Positions 11,054 to 23,475 of a stretch of 44,985 bases of DNA are shown in pieces. The position numbers were made by a program, and so were the translations under genes. The notes under the pieces were generated by a model, which saw nothing but the letters and a program-made list of their open reading frames with translations, was not told the DNA's origin and ran no database searches. Every line of letters begins with the position of its first letter. The first letter of the stretch is position 1. This DNA is from Saccoglossus kowalevskii (Eukaryota; Hemichordata; Enteropneusta; Harrimaniidae): assembly GCF_000003605.2 (NCBI RefSeq), contig NW_003141807.1:407622-452606 (forward strand), read 5' to 3'.

Positions 11054-11636
11054 ACGCATCCATCATCCCATATATGTCACACACCGCACTTAGAATACCG
11101 CTATGTTGCTTTATAATCTTACCACCACATAATACTAACAACTACTTCACCATTTTTTTGTATTTGTATTTCATCATCTAAATTTGCGATCCACCAAAGC
11201 TTGCGGACTGAAGGTCAAAATATAGGCTCCACTTTTAATTATAGTGAAATTTTCAAACATCACTTCTGGTGACACTGGTAAAATATTACATAAATAAACT
11301 GGCCAGGAAAATAACAATTCTAAACATTAACAACATAGTATAATAACCCTAGACCAGGCCTAACGAGCATGTATGTGTGTGTAGAAATGTTCGGTACTGG
11401 ACGTTCCCTAAATCAGTCGGCATCGTCGCCATGACGTCACACAGCTAATTGTGTCAATCGTTGATTAACCCGCGACACCTGTTCATTCACTACACAGATA
11501 CTAGTCCAGTTTTGTCCAAGTGTGACTTTGAGGTCACATAAATGGACCTACTTTCTGTTCGTGTAGTGTCAAATGCGTCTACCTGAGCTATAAAACCTAC
11601 TTCTTGGCTGTTATCAATTTATACTATGACACTAAT
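11054..11636. other. Intergenic stretch, nothing recognised
   Basis: AT-rich single-copy-looking DNA between the minisatellite and MITE copy 2. No domain-bearing frame or RNA gene was seen. Confidence 0.4.
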
Positions 11637-11806
11637 TTAAAGCGGGGAAGTCGTCACATGCGCATGCGTCTAATGGCCATAGCGTTTCATTGTTTACAAA
11701 CAAATGTCTACCCATGAGCTTTTGCGTTTTTAGCGTGTGTTGTTATCATCGCATGAGACTCAATTCCCGCGCACGCGCAGCGTAGGTGACGACACTCCTG
11801 CTATAA
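11637..11806 (+). mobile_element. TTAA-bounded MITE, copy 2
   Basis: The left end reads TTAAAGCGGGGAAGTCGTCAC followed by ATGCGCATGCG. The right end reads CGTAGGTGACGACACTCCTGC. The two are imperfect inverted repeats of about 25 bp. Internal blocks match copies 1 and 3 (TTTACAAACAAATGTCTACC, GCTTTTGCGTTTTTAGCG, GTTGTTATCATCGC, GACTCAATTCCC). It has no coding capacity. Confidence 0.65.
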
Positions 11807-13095
11807 GGACCCACACACGAGCTGATAAGATATTGCATATTGTTTGGTATTTTAGGTTAATATTTTGCCTGACCTAGTTACAATGTTTACTCATGGTTGT
11901 CACCCGATATTTGTAATATTTGTTACAGGTCATCGATTTACTTTTATAAACAGTCATCATGTTTATCATTATTAAAGTTGTGTGATTTTATTTACATGGT
12001 TGAAATATGACTTCCCCCTGTCCAATCCAATGTATTTTGTTTTTTAATTTCAGTGCCAAAAAAATAATTACTACTAAAATTACTAAAATTAATAATGTTG
12101 TCTGAAACGCGATATCGCGACCTATTCTCATTTAGACGCACTTGGCAGATCAAAAAATAGTATTACTGAATATTTACTAGTTCGGTATGTAAACGTGGAT
12201 AGAAATTTATGATCGAGTGTATACGTAATCCGTGGCATCACATTCAGCTAAAACTATGAACACTTCAATATCGGAAACGTGGGGTGACTAAAAAAGTGTG
12301 GACGCTCCTCTACAAAAGTGTAAAGAATTCTCGTCCCCAATTAAAAATAATATATTTGTCATCACTACGTAAATGACGTGTATTATTTTACAAAAAAGGA
12401 ACTTACAATAGATATTATTGATCTATATTCCCTTATATATAGTATACAAGTCTGGACATGATGGCCATTTTAACTTTAAAAGCATTGATTTCACCATCTG
12501 ATTTTTACGTGTCATTAGAATACTAAAGTAATCAATGTTTTATTATAAAATTCCTGGTAGTGCAGATCTCTCATAAATATACAAATTCTCAACTGAATAT
12601 TCAAACTTGAGTGCGCAGACTATTCATTTGTTATATTTTGTTACCCAAATCCTTTCTAATAATATATATCAATCAATACATGTATATATAATTGTACATG
12701 CTATGAATAACACATATGATCACGAATGGCATACTGCATATATGTACCACATTTTACACTATAATCATAATTTGAACAATAAGATTTTCATGGCTAATCG
12801 GATAACATAAATTACATCGACGTACTACATCATAATAATAATGGGAACTCACCGATTTAACTGTCTTAATATCGCCAGATCAGCGCTGCACGAATTAACA
12901 ACAATATGGTAGAAGTAGGCCCTAGTCAGTTCTGTTTGGGAATTGAAGCCAGTACGGTGTACTAATTACATGTCAGTTACAGTTAAGGGGGAGGTCACAC
13001 AGAAATTGTGCTGGCAAACAAAATATTTAGTGGTTAAGACGAATTGTATTATTTTATTCAATGTCACTTAGGGATTGGTCAGTTACTTCGGCCTA

Positions 13096-13230
13096 GGGGG
13101 GGGGGGGGTCGGCAGATTCCATTTTGCCAGGTGTAAATCTCAGTTGACCCACCCCCTATCAAATAAAAAAAATGGGTGACCCCCCCCCCTACATTATATT
13201 TTAAAACTTAAAACATGCTGACCCCCTAAA
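13096..13230. repeat. Foldback of G-run and C-run arms
   Basis: A run of 13 G (13096-13108) followed by TCGGCAGATT is answered by a run of 10 C (13180-13189) and then AAACATGCTGACCCCC. Read on the minus strand, the right part is GGGGGTCAGCATGTTTT, which resembles the plus-strand GGGGTCAGCATATTTTTC at 16557-16574. The two arms look like inverted copies of one G-rich repeat. Confidence 0.5.
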
Positions 13231-16200
13231 AAAACAAAGAAATATTAACAGTTTTGGCTCTGACATGATTACAAAAAGTATTATATGTGCATTATATGGT
13301 TTGCCATAATTTTGACATAATGTTTTAGCGTTTGCATTTAATAGACCTTAGGAGGGGAGGGGAAACATAAAGCCAAAAAATGACTACAGAAAAGGCTGCA
13401 GGAAGGAGGGAAATCTATGCTGCTAAAGATAGTAAATAAAAGCAAAGCTGTGGAGTGCTTACTCGATAAACGCCCTTTATACCGGTTAGCGACACCCCCT
13501 GAAAATATTTACTGTAGATCTGAAATGACGTTACAACATAGCTAATTTGGTTAGTAGATCAGTAGTCGATATTGTGATCGTGGTTGAATATCCGGCTTAC
13601 GAATCCGTACGTCGTTTGAGGAAAGTTTTTTCACATTATTTCAAAACAACATATAATGGATGATCACAATTTTAATATATAAAAGTAATAAATATACTAT
13701 GCATATTTTACGGAATTTATCCGTGAGAACCAATCCAGCCGCCCTCAAACACAACATAAATAACACAGATCACATGCAATCATGTCTCTCATGAATATCA
13801 AATTGTCACGGCAAAATATCCATGCCCAGTGAACTCTCCCTCACTATACCTTGCATCGTAAGATGCGAATTTTGTATAAGATTATATAGCAAAGGAATTT
13901 CATTTGAGGTAATGTTTCTTGTAATCCAGAATTAGTATCAATAACCTTGAAATGCACATGACTTAATCTTTTATTATTTTTTGAAAATGTTATCAAGTCA
14001 ACAAAAATGGTCATTGTTCAATGTCTTGCATTTTGCGTCTTGCAGGTTCACTTGAATTGCTATACTTGTTCATAATTGTAGTTCAGTGACATCACAGTTA
14101 TTTTAGTAACCATAGTAACACAGATCATGGATCAAAGCTTCGAATGATATAAAATGTAAAGGCTGATCATTTACTCTTTTTTTTAGAAAACAATTAATGC
14201 CAATATTTAAAGTGAATAAATGAAAACTATAAATTTGTGTTTTGCCAATATTCACACATTTGTGACTTCTAAAAAATCACCTCAAGCACCTTTCACATGA
14301 GTCTGTTCATAAATTATTATGCCCATGACACCGTTACACAAATATTGAGAAACATATTTGACATTTTACTACTTTTCCTCCAATCTGAAAATCAGGATTA
14401 TAAGATTTTATTGCCAAAATATCTTTGCCAGCACTACACATGGCGGCTCTGTTGTTCAACCCATACCACAGGAACTACAGACTAGGTGGTATATGTGATA
14501 CTTAGGTGTTGTTGTATGCATGTATGTACGTGTCTGAATTGTGTAATTTGAATTGTGCGTGTCCTGTTGTTATTTAATAAATTATACTTTGTGTGTGGAA
14601 TTCTGCAAGCTGTTTTCGACTTCAGTGACCATCTGGTCATAGTCCAGTGATAAAAGAATATATGGATTTTCGTCAAAAGCGCCAATAACTAATTTTGCTT
14701 CCACTTGATAATTTTCAAATTTGTTCGAAACTTCGTTCGGTGTTTTGTGATATATTCATTGAAAAAAGGCCCACAAAACATCTGGACACCTCGGAAAATA
14801 AATATTATTAATATTTTCATGACATTTCTTATTTTACAGTTTCTGTTACTTGATGCATACACAGATTGAAATGTAATATTTGATATGAGACATTTCTGTT
14901 GATATTTGTGAGAAAGGATTCCCTGTCCTGATCATGGTAGTTTGTGACGAGAAAGAAGATATGGCTATAAACATATACGCAAATTTGCATAATAACTAAT
15001 AGACTGCGTACATGTATACAACAGAAAATGAGAGTATCATACCTACCGGATGTTGATATTGCAATTACCATATTGCAACACGACAGACACATATGGAACT
15101 TTAATTTAAAATTGTATTTATTAATAAAATGCTTGAGTAGAGAAGAAAATAGACGTTACCACTGTGTGGTACACGTCACACACGACGATGATACCAGTTT
15201 CAGTGTTTCCTGTTATCATACAGGAGTATTAAAATATGACCTGATATTTGACGACTTGTAAAATACTGTGCGGTCTGACTTGTTTATTTGTTGTCCCGAA
15301 GCACGTTGTAACTCGACCACGGTGTGTTTCACATTATTCACAATTGTCACTAAAGACTCGGCATTCAGTGCAATAAAATAAATCTATTGTTCAAAGCACT
15401 AATACATGTCATGCTATTATTTTGTGTTGATAATACTGTTAAGTATATTTTATTTATCGCATTATTTTTTATGACAGAGCTTGTACACATTATTACTATA
15501 TTTTATATTTTATTTTTAAGGGTTCAATTATTCCGGCCTTGGAGTCACATTATTGTCGCTTAATTTGCTTATTTGGTTTGGCCGCCATATTTGATTTCAG
15601 GCTTAAGAGTGTTTCAACCAATAGCTTTAGCTTTGCTCGTCATTTTTGATTTTCTTAATAAATGGTAAAAGTTTCGAATCAGCATTTAGATTCTCAAGAG
15701 TGATTTAACTGTTCAACTTGTTACTTTGCATGCATTGACGAAACCCATTAAACCCAAAACCTATAAAAAATAAATAATTCTGATCAATCCCGTGGTTTAT
15801 CCGCTATTTGATATTTTCTTAATAAACAGTTTATTTGGACATTTGTTTCTCAAGAATGATTAAATAGACATGATTTTGAATGTGTGCTCTATCCTACCGA
15901 ATTCCCCAGGTTTTTTTTGATCAAAATTGATCATGTGCTCTTTTGTCAGACTAATATTTTAAATAATTTGTTTCATATGCATATTAGTAATAATCACAGG
16001 TCTTGTTGGTACATGTGTTGATTAGTAATTTGAACATTTTTGTGTGTCAAGCACTTCAAGTGTAATGAATGACTCCCACAAAAGTCCAGGGCTGCGAATT
16101 GAGATTGAAGAAAAAACTAACTCGAGCCACTTCATGTGCTCGTTTCATAAGATAATGATCAGGTTATCATGTCATTTAATATATAATATCACGGCAAATA

Positions 16201-16529
16201 CCAGTAGGTTTAGCGACTTTACCAATCGTTCCGAATCATTTGTTCGTTCGAACCCCATTTTTCGAAATTTGGCAACCTTGATCACTGGTCATTCACACTG
16301 TCTTCCTACACTACTACGTTCATGGTTCCCTTGTAGGCTTATGGCAGAGACACCCCTAACTGAAAAGCCGGTGAGTAAGACAGTCCCCTTACCTGGCGAA
16401 CATGGGTTCAGGGAGACCGTTTAGATAACTTATACATGCTTTGTTACTGGTATGTTCAACCCATCGGCTAATCTAATCATCGGATGTGGATGTTTGTGTG
16501 CCATATAAGAGAAAGATCATTTATTATTC

Positions 16530-16700
16530 CAGAGGGGGGAGGGGCAAAATAGAGCGGGGTCAGCATATTTTTCAAAGCAGCAAAGAGGGGGGGCCGAATA
16601 TATAGAGGAGGGGTTACAATTTTTTCATTTTCAAAATGAATAAAAGGAGGGTCCATTGATTTTTTTGAAAAGCACCAAGAATTGCCCGACGCCCCTTAGG
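16530..16700 (+). repeat. G-rich dispersed repeat (plus-strand copy)
   Basis: Four or more G runs on one strand (GGGGGGAGGGG, GCGGGGTCAGC, AGGGGGGGCC, GGAGGGG, GGAGGG) separated by T/A-rich spacers. It shares GGGGTCAGCATRTTTT with the minus-strand arm at 13165-13230. The spacing permits G-quadruplex formation in principle. Confidence 0.5.
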
Positions 16701-17152
16701 AATAATAAATGGTCATTCAGAAGGCTCAAATGACGAGACTATGACTAGACTAATTGAAAAAAAGAACCCTTTTTATAACACTACAGACGACAGTGTAGTT
16801 AGTATGCAGCAAATAATTAGAAAATCTGCTAATAGAGATACAATTGGTACCAATTGATCTAAAAATATGAGGGAGTCACACGATGAGAGGGGGTTGGACA
16901 CTCCTGTGACTGTGAAAGTGAACTTTGCCTGCCGGAGAATCATGCTCACTTGTTTACATGTGACACAGGTGTTGTAGTCAATTGAAGCTTTCAGAAAATT
17001 TGACCCGGTTGTCGTGTTTCACTATTGGGTTCTTTGTGATGGCTACCACTTTGCCAAGAATGCAAAAAGACATGTAAGGGGTGGCTTGTCTTCACCATGC
17101 ATGGGGCTCTTGCCCTGGCCATGTTCACCTTCATGTCAAAGGTGTGTGTAAT

Positions 17153-17572
17153 TGTTAAGATAAGGTTCAGGGGTGGATAACAAGAGTGACGAACTGGTGT
17201 ACACTATAACAGATGACTTTATTGAAACTCCTGCCGTGATGTGTCAAAACACCCACTTATATACACAATTTTACATTCCTTGCATTTTGGCGGAAAGTGA
17301 CTTTGGCCTTGTACTTGATTGGGTAATAGGGAGACGAGCTGATAGGTAAATAACTATTAATGAGGTTGTTTTATTGGCTAAAATTAACGTACTATGATTG
17401 GCTAAATTATTTGTAAGCAGAATCCTAAATCGACATCAAGCTCGGCTAGTTATATTTCCGATAAAAGGTTAGTGTTACTGCAACTACCAAGACCAGTATG
17501 TGACCTGATCCTGAGACTGAAAGAGACTGCTGTTTATACTAAGTGCTGGTGCCATGCTGTGGCCTGCAGCAA
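17153..17572 (-). mobile_element. Possible solo LTR or retroelement promoter (boundaries uncertain)
   Basis: On the minus strand there are several CCAAT boxes (17310-17405 region: CCAATCAAG, GCCAATAAAA, GCCAATCATA), then TATATAA (17258-17264), then AATAAA (17218-17223) about 40 bases downstream, then a segment ending …CTTATCTTAACA at 17153. This order is typical of U3-R-U5 in LTR retrotransposons (established knowledge). The other end could be TGTTGCTGCAGG near 17572. The 5-bp flanks I can read (GTAAT and GATGA) do not match, so a target-site duplication is not shown. No gag/pol frame flanks it. An ordinary cellular promoter is the alternative. Confidence 0.3.
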
Positions 17573-20500
17573 CAGATGAGCTCCCAAACCCGGCATATTA
17601 CCGAGACACGCACAAGATTCATCGATGTCCTTTTGGTGAATATTCTAGTTAGGTTCCTTTCACCAATGCCATATCGGTAACTGACAATGCCTGCCTTACT
17701 TGCTGGTGCGTGTCAGTGGTGAACTTATCAAACACATTTTTGAGTATATTCAAGACTCTCTCATCTTTATTCTTAGATTGAGACTTGTGCTTTAGAGGCG
17801 GTCAATACCATGTGCACATAAATTCGACTTGTTCAGGAAGAAATTAAATTAGAAGAAAACGACTCCTCACCAGATGAGTGTGATCGTTTCTGGTCATCGC
17901 CATCATTCCACAACCTGACTTCAGAACTAACCTAAAAGTATGCTTTTGGTCAAACTGCACTCCGGATTTAAACAAAAAATAGTCCTGTCATACTGTTGTC
18001 ATGACAACGGCCGGAAACGTGATTTTTGACCGTAGCTATGGACAAAATGTATTTTTGTGCAAATCTTTGAGTCAAAATATCAGACATATCTCATCCAATT
18101 TACTTGAGTGTGTGTGCAAAGTTACTATTTAATATTAAAGTCTGTCCTAATATTACCGAAAAAAATGATAATTGTTTAGTGGAGCGGTCGCCAATCAGCT
18201 TACCGGTTTGTGCACGTGTCTGTTAAATGGTCGCGTGCCGTATACACCCGACCGTATGTATTATACCACCTGTGACCTTCATCAACATGTGTTCGTTTAA
18301 TTAGGCATGTCATCCTATAAGATGATACCGTCCTTGATTTTGTGAAAATACCAACGTACATATCATACAGAAAATATATATAGGAATATTTCACATACAT
18401 TGTTCGGGTCCTTTCAAAATCGTCTATAGGTATAACACGATTAACTGCAATATGTGTTTTGTAGATCTGTCCAACTAGAGATTCCCAGTTTCAAAGTATA
18501 ATTTTCATTAATACAATAACTCACTATACCAGAATATGTAATGTATACTAAAATACTTCCTAATAATCCACCTAAAACCCGGTCAAATTATCTAGTACTT
18601 AGGGTGTTAATATCTGGTTAATAAACTGGTGATGACACTGTTGTTGATGATTAAAACCGACATCCGTACAAGTCTTGCATTCAGGTATTCTTATACAGTG
18701 AGTTTTGCATTCAATCCGTTTTCGTTTTCGTTAAATACATTAACCCAACGTTACAACGCTTTACATATTTTTAATTAGTGAAAAATAAGTGTTTAATTTA
18801 TCCAAATAAATGTTTGATACGCAAATAGTCACAACATCATACCTCTTTGATATAAGCAGTGGCACCAAACTCGGAGACAACATCAAGAGTCAATGTTTAT
18901 GGCTCGCCGAGACTTAACACCATAAAGCCTAACGGCATGCAATACCAGGTAACCAGTATTTATACGCAACATAATTCGGCCCAAGTGATGTACGAGTATC
19001 TTTAACCACGGGAAATGTTGTCGTTGCTCTATCTGTTAACACTTAAGGATGAATTCGGCGAGGGGGAGGGGGTTGACACGAAAGGGTGCCGTCCGATCAA
19101 AATGAAACGTTTCGACGGAAGTCAGTCGTCCGAGCCCATTGTCGAAGCAACGACGCTTCTTTTACGAACAGATGAAATGATTTCAGCGATTTCTTTACAG
19201 AAAAATGCCCAATAAAATATAGAAACACCACATAGAAATATGCAGGGTCTAAAATGTTGTCTATTCAACCGACAACCAGTTTGACGCCATTAGTTGCTTG
19301 CTGGAGTGAACTCTACGCGTGATTTTATTGCGTTTAAAATTGTTTCATTTCAAACTGCACATGCTCACACATAATGATTTCCCGAAATGCATACTAATGC
19401 ATGGCCTCTGTACCTTGAATAAAATATATATATAATGATTGACCGGGCTTAGATACTAGTACAGAGACCGTAACACCCACCCACCCCGATATATACAGTA
19501 GAGCCGTAAACTGATATATATTGGCTCTTACTACACTTTTCTTGTAGCCATGTGTGCGCTGTAAATTATTAACATTTAAAAAAAAAAGATTATACTAATG
19601 GCCAGTGGGAAATTATGTCTACCAAATTTATTAAAGAAATTATAAAAAAATACATTAAAACATGCATAATGTTGCACCAAATGGAAAACAAATATGGCGT
19701 TGAAAGGATTATGAAAACGAAATTAATACTATGATCCGAATTTAATAAAAATCATTACGCCGAATCTGACTATACTGCACTACCTCGAGCGTTTATCGTG
19801 TCTATTACCTATCAAAACACTAAGTCATAACCGAGAAGCAATCTACAGTAGCGATGCTCGTCTATGAGCTTCCCTTGACACAATGTCTGACAACAATATA
19901 CTTGGTTTAACGAAAAAACCACATGGTGTGATTATTACCCCGGCAGTATTTGAAATACACAAACAATTTGTGCAGCAAATGTATGTGTTTGTGTTCATAA
20001 CGACACCGTGATCCCGATATATCGCCACAGCTTACCCAAATTGATATCTAATTGGGCTACAAGCATTCGGCATGGACCGGTGTTTGCTGTCTTCATATTA
20101 GAAGATGACCAACACGTCCCGCAACGCAAGCATACGAATACATGAATACATACATTGCCCATATATGGTAATCGAACGCGCGGGTTGACTAATAAGTGAC
20201 AGCAGTGGCAGCGCGTACTACGTGGGATGCAGAATAAAGACTCTCCAATGGCAATTAAATATATCGAGTAATCCGCAATAAAGTTAAGAAGTCAGATGTT
20301 GTTCATAAAAAAATATTGCTATCCATCGAGACATCGCCATGCGTGATTGTCGCCGAAGAATTAAGTATTTCACTTACCGATGTTTCCAGGTTGTCGCTTA
20401 TGTATTTCTAGTCCTGGTGGATATGCCGCTCCGCGTTGGCGACACGCATTGATCACGTGATACAACATAGAACATATGGAACACCTAGTGGGTTATAAAA

Positions 20501-20584
20501 ATTCCCGGAATAGATCATTATTGTATTGGTAGTATGCGGCGCTAAACGCCAATCTTTTAGGCGCTTTAATTAGAATCGCAAGAG

Positions 20585-20672
20585 GACGAGAATGGATGTG
20601 CTTGATTGGCTATACATTCCCAACATCTCACCGTGACAATCAGACCAATCAGAGAGCAGTTTGTTTGTTGAC
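20585..20672 (-). repeat. Dispersed repeat with CCAAT motifs, copy A
   Basis: Read on the minus strand it has CTGCTCTCTGATTGGTCTGA, then a spacer, then AGCCAATCAAGCACATCCATTC. Copy B on the plus strand at 25243-25318 has CTGCTCTCTGATTGGTCTGA and CAGCCAATCAGGTACATTC at similar spacing. Confidence 0.55.
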
Positions 20673-21059
20673 AGTTTTTTTTTGACGTCTCAAATTCTAC
20701 ATGTGTGTACATGCTTTGACTCGACTGTAATTAATGCAGGGTTGTGTGAACCCGTGCAAGCAACATTGTAGTGCAAAAATCGTTCATCTCAACTCAGCAT
20801 TTTTCCAATATACGCTGTGAATACTTATAGTTTGTCACGTGATCATGTTAGCGAGCTTGAATTTCCGTGTATCAGCCGGGTGATGTGTATTCAGTCATTT
20901 TTGAAAATAAACGAGAAAAGATTGGGAGGTGTATTTATGAAGGCTCGGTGTGAGAGGGTGTATTTTTGGGATTGATGCAAAGGTTACAGGCACAGTTTTT
21001 TTTAAACATAAGATTGAATTATTTTATAACAGATTTTAGAACCCACGTCCATTTCTGCG

Positions 21060-21545
21060 AAACCACGCCAAAATTGTAACTCGATATTCAATTAACAGTT
21101 AACAGAACTTCGAATTACGGGCAACGCAGATTTTTTGTTTTGTTTAAAGTTCAAATGTAGTAACTCGAATTTTAATTATCAGTTAACTGAACTTCGAATT
21201 ACGGGAAATATATACAACTAAGTTCGAGTTACTGTTTGGGCGTGGTTTCTGAAATATTGGCATAGGCATGTCCTCTGAACTCGATGTCTGCGTAACTCGA
21301 TGTTCGTAACTCGAATTCAGCATCTCTCTCCGTTGATGCTAAGAATAATCAATTGCACCAAACTTCGTCTCAACACATATCACATTGAGTTACAATCTGG
21401 GCGCGGTTTTGGAAAAGTGGGCGTGGTCTCTGAAATATGGGCGTGGGTATTTCCGAACTCGATGTTTGCATAACAATTCAGCACAAGTCTCCCCGTTGAT
21501 GCTAGAAATTGCACCAAACTTCGTCTCAACAAATACCACTTACAT
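21060..21545 (+). repeat. Two local tandem duplications
   Basis: First, GTAACTCGATATTCAATTAA…CTTCGAATTACGGG at 21076 recurs at 21160 (period 84). Second, GGGCGTGGTTTCTGAAATAT at 21238 recurs at 21419 as GGGCGTGGTCTCTGAAATAT (period 181), followed in both copies by …CGAACTCGATGT, CCGTTGATGCTA and GCACCAAACTTCGTCTCAAC. These are repeats of non-coding sequence. Confidence 0.7.
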
Positions 21546-23261
21546 GGCTGCATTACACTTAACTATATAGCATTGGTATATCCTCGTTATATAATAATTA
21601 TATAATTCTCATCAATAAATAATATATAAATGTGGTCCTCAACATGACCATATCATTCATTGATAAGGAATCCCCAATAATTTGTAACTATATATGCAAT
21701 GATAGTCTTTATCCAGCGTATCATCAGTAAGAGACCCGAGTAATCGTATCAGCCACAAATCGGACTTTTCAACGCTATTGTCTTTTAAGTTGTTTTAAAA
21801 TTATTTGTTGTGTCAATCAGATGTCAAAATAACAAAAAGTCTTGAAACACAAGTGTATAAAAGTGATTGTCATAAGAATCGGATGTAGAATCAAAGATTT
21901 TTTTTCTAGCTTCTATGATATTGTATTTGTTCTTTGTTTATATATCGTATCAAGGCTGGTTATGACGATCGGGATAGGATAAATAAACAACGGCACATAA
22001 ACCCCAAAGTAGACATTATCTGAACAAAAAGATTAAACACAACATGCAGCATTTATCTACACCTAACTATAATTATTTCACCTTCCTTCACGGCGTAGAC
22101 ATTTCTTGTAAAGTACAATGTAACTCATTTTTCGTGTTGCTGCTCCGATAATAACGTTCATTCTTAATTTTGTTTTCCAAAAAAGACAAAAAAACAATGG
22201 AATTTTTAAATAACATTTTAACCATTTGGTTATTTTCAATTGCGGTCTATCTCATTTTTTTGTAGATTTATTTTTAAATTTGGATTGGATTTTTTGGGAG
22301 CGATAATACTGCCAGTGAAAAATAGTGTTTGTATTCTTCATCAAGTGTGTGTGTGTTTGTGTGTTTTATTTTTTGTTCATTCAAGATTTTGCAATTCTCC
22401 CACGACCTCACCCCAAGTTTCTACGGGTCAACCCTTCACACATGCACGGGTAATCAAGACCTTTGGATATCATATCTACCAGTAACGCTATAGAGGGCGC
22501 ACATTGAACTTATTCACATTCGTTCAATTTAAACAATGTCTCCATATTACTAGAGATTTTACTAATTTACTTCTTTAACAAATATAAACTGCGTCAAGTT
22601 CAAGTTCACAGCAAATAGGTGTTATTATATTTTGGTGATTATAGAACGTTGTATTGCTATGCACAAGACTAAACATATTGAAAACAGAATCAGTATAAAA
22701 AACACCATGCGACATTTATTTATGAATTTCTAAATGTTTACATTGTTGAGACACTTAAATTGCCCTCACTTTTACTTTATAGATTCACTTGTATGGATGT
22801 ATTCCATATAACCCTCTCCTCCGACAAATACAAACACATCCGAACTAGAACAGTAAAAATAGGTGGTTAATACAAATTATATTCAAACTATATCATGTCG
22901 GGTATCACGATAACAGCATTTTCGGACGTATTCAAAGAAAATCCGCAATTCAGCCCGGCCTACAAAACAACTGAGTCCTCATGGATAGATACAAGTTTCA
23001 CCAATAAAGGGCGCGATTGACACTGGCCGGGCGTTCTCAATAACAACACATATGGCTAAACTGAACCTTCTCAAAAACCAGTCGAACACAAACTATTTTG
23101 TTTCCAAGAATATATGTTTAACGAATAGTAAAACATTTCTGACAACTTATTTGAAAAAGTTTCTGTGTATTCATTGCCAGACCTTGACGTATGTGACACA
23201 TATGTAAACACTGAGTAAAAAAACATGTATAACGAACGACGCAAATGAGTTCGCGCGTCCG

Positions 23262-23475
23262 AGAAATATTATTATTTTAATTCTTATATAGCGCGTTACA
23301 TAGAACATACATTCTCAATGCGCTTTACATAAAAATAGTTATAAAAAGTACATTATTTAGAAAAATAAGATTACATTAAAACCAGATAAAACACATCATT
23401 GTACTGATGTACTATGATAATGGTAAAGATGAGTTTTTAGTTGAGACTTGAAAGCAGACAAAGTGGGTGCAAGGC
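23262..23475 (+). repeat. ATAGCGC/GCGCTTTACA dispersed element
   Basis: The block ATTATTATTTTAATTC-TTATATAGCGCGTTACA…TCAATGCGCTTTACAT is followed by GATGAGTTTTTAGTTGAGAC-TTGAAAGCAGAC-AAAGTGGG. From memory, this arrangement recurs widely in marine invertebrate genomes as a short non-coding interspersed repeat. The boundaries are approximate. Confidence 0.5.

Larger units (their letters stand above)
11807..17150. other. Long intergenic stretch with G/C-run repeats, no supported gene
   Basis: No reading frame here has a recognisable domain. The 126-codon frame at 16044-16424 is unrecognised. It contains a short acceptor-to-donor interval (…CCTTGTAG|GCTTATGGCAGAG…GAAAAGCCG|GTGAGTAAG, 16337-16370) that could mimic an exon, but nothing joins to it. 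The G/C-run repeats are listed separately. Confidence 0.4.

Noticed and set aside
10259-11181. Open frames through the CA microsatellite and the 43-bp minisatellite
   Set aside because: Frames arise from stop-poor simple repeats. The period of 43 shifts frame each unit and the array is non-coding.
16241-16275. GTTCGAACCCC resembling a tRNA T-loop
   Set aside because: No acceptor stem, D-arm or anticodon arm can be placed around it. No tRNA or rRNA gene was found in the window.
16337-16370. Mini-exon starting MAETPLTEKP with acceptor and GTGAGT donor
   Set aside because: No upstream or downstream exon of any recognisable family joins it, and a 34-bp interval with both signals can occur by chance.
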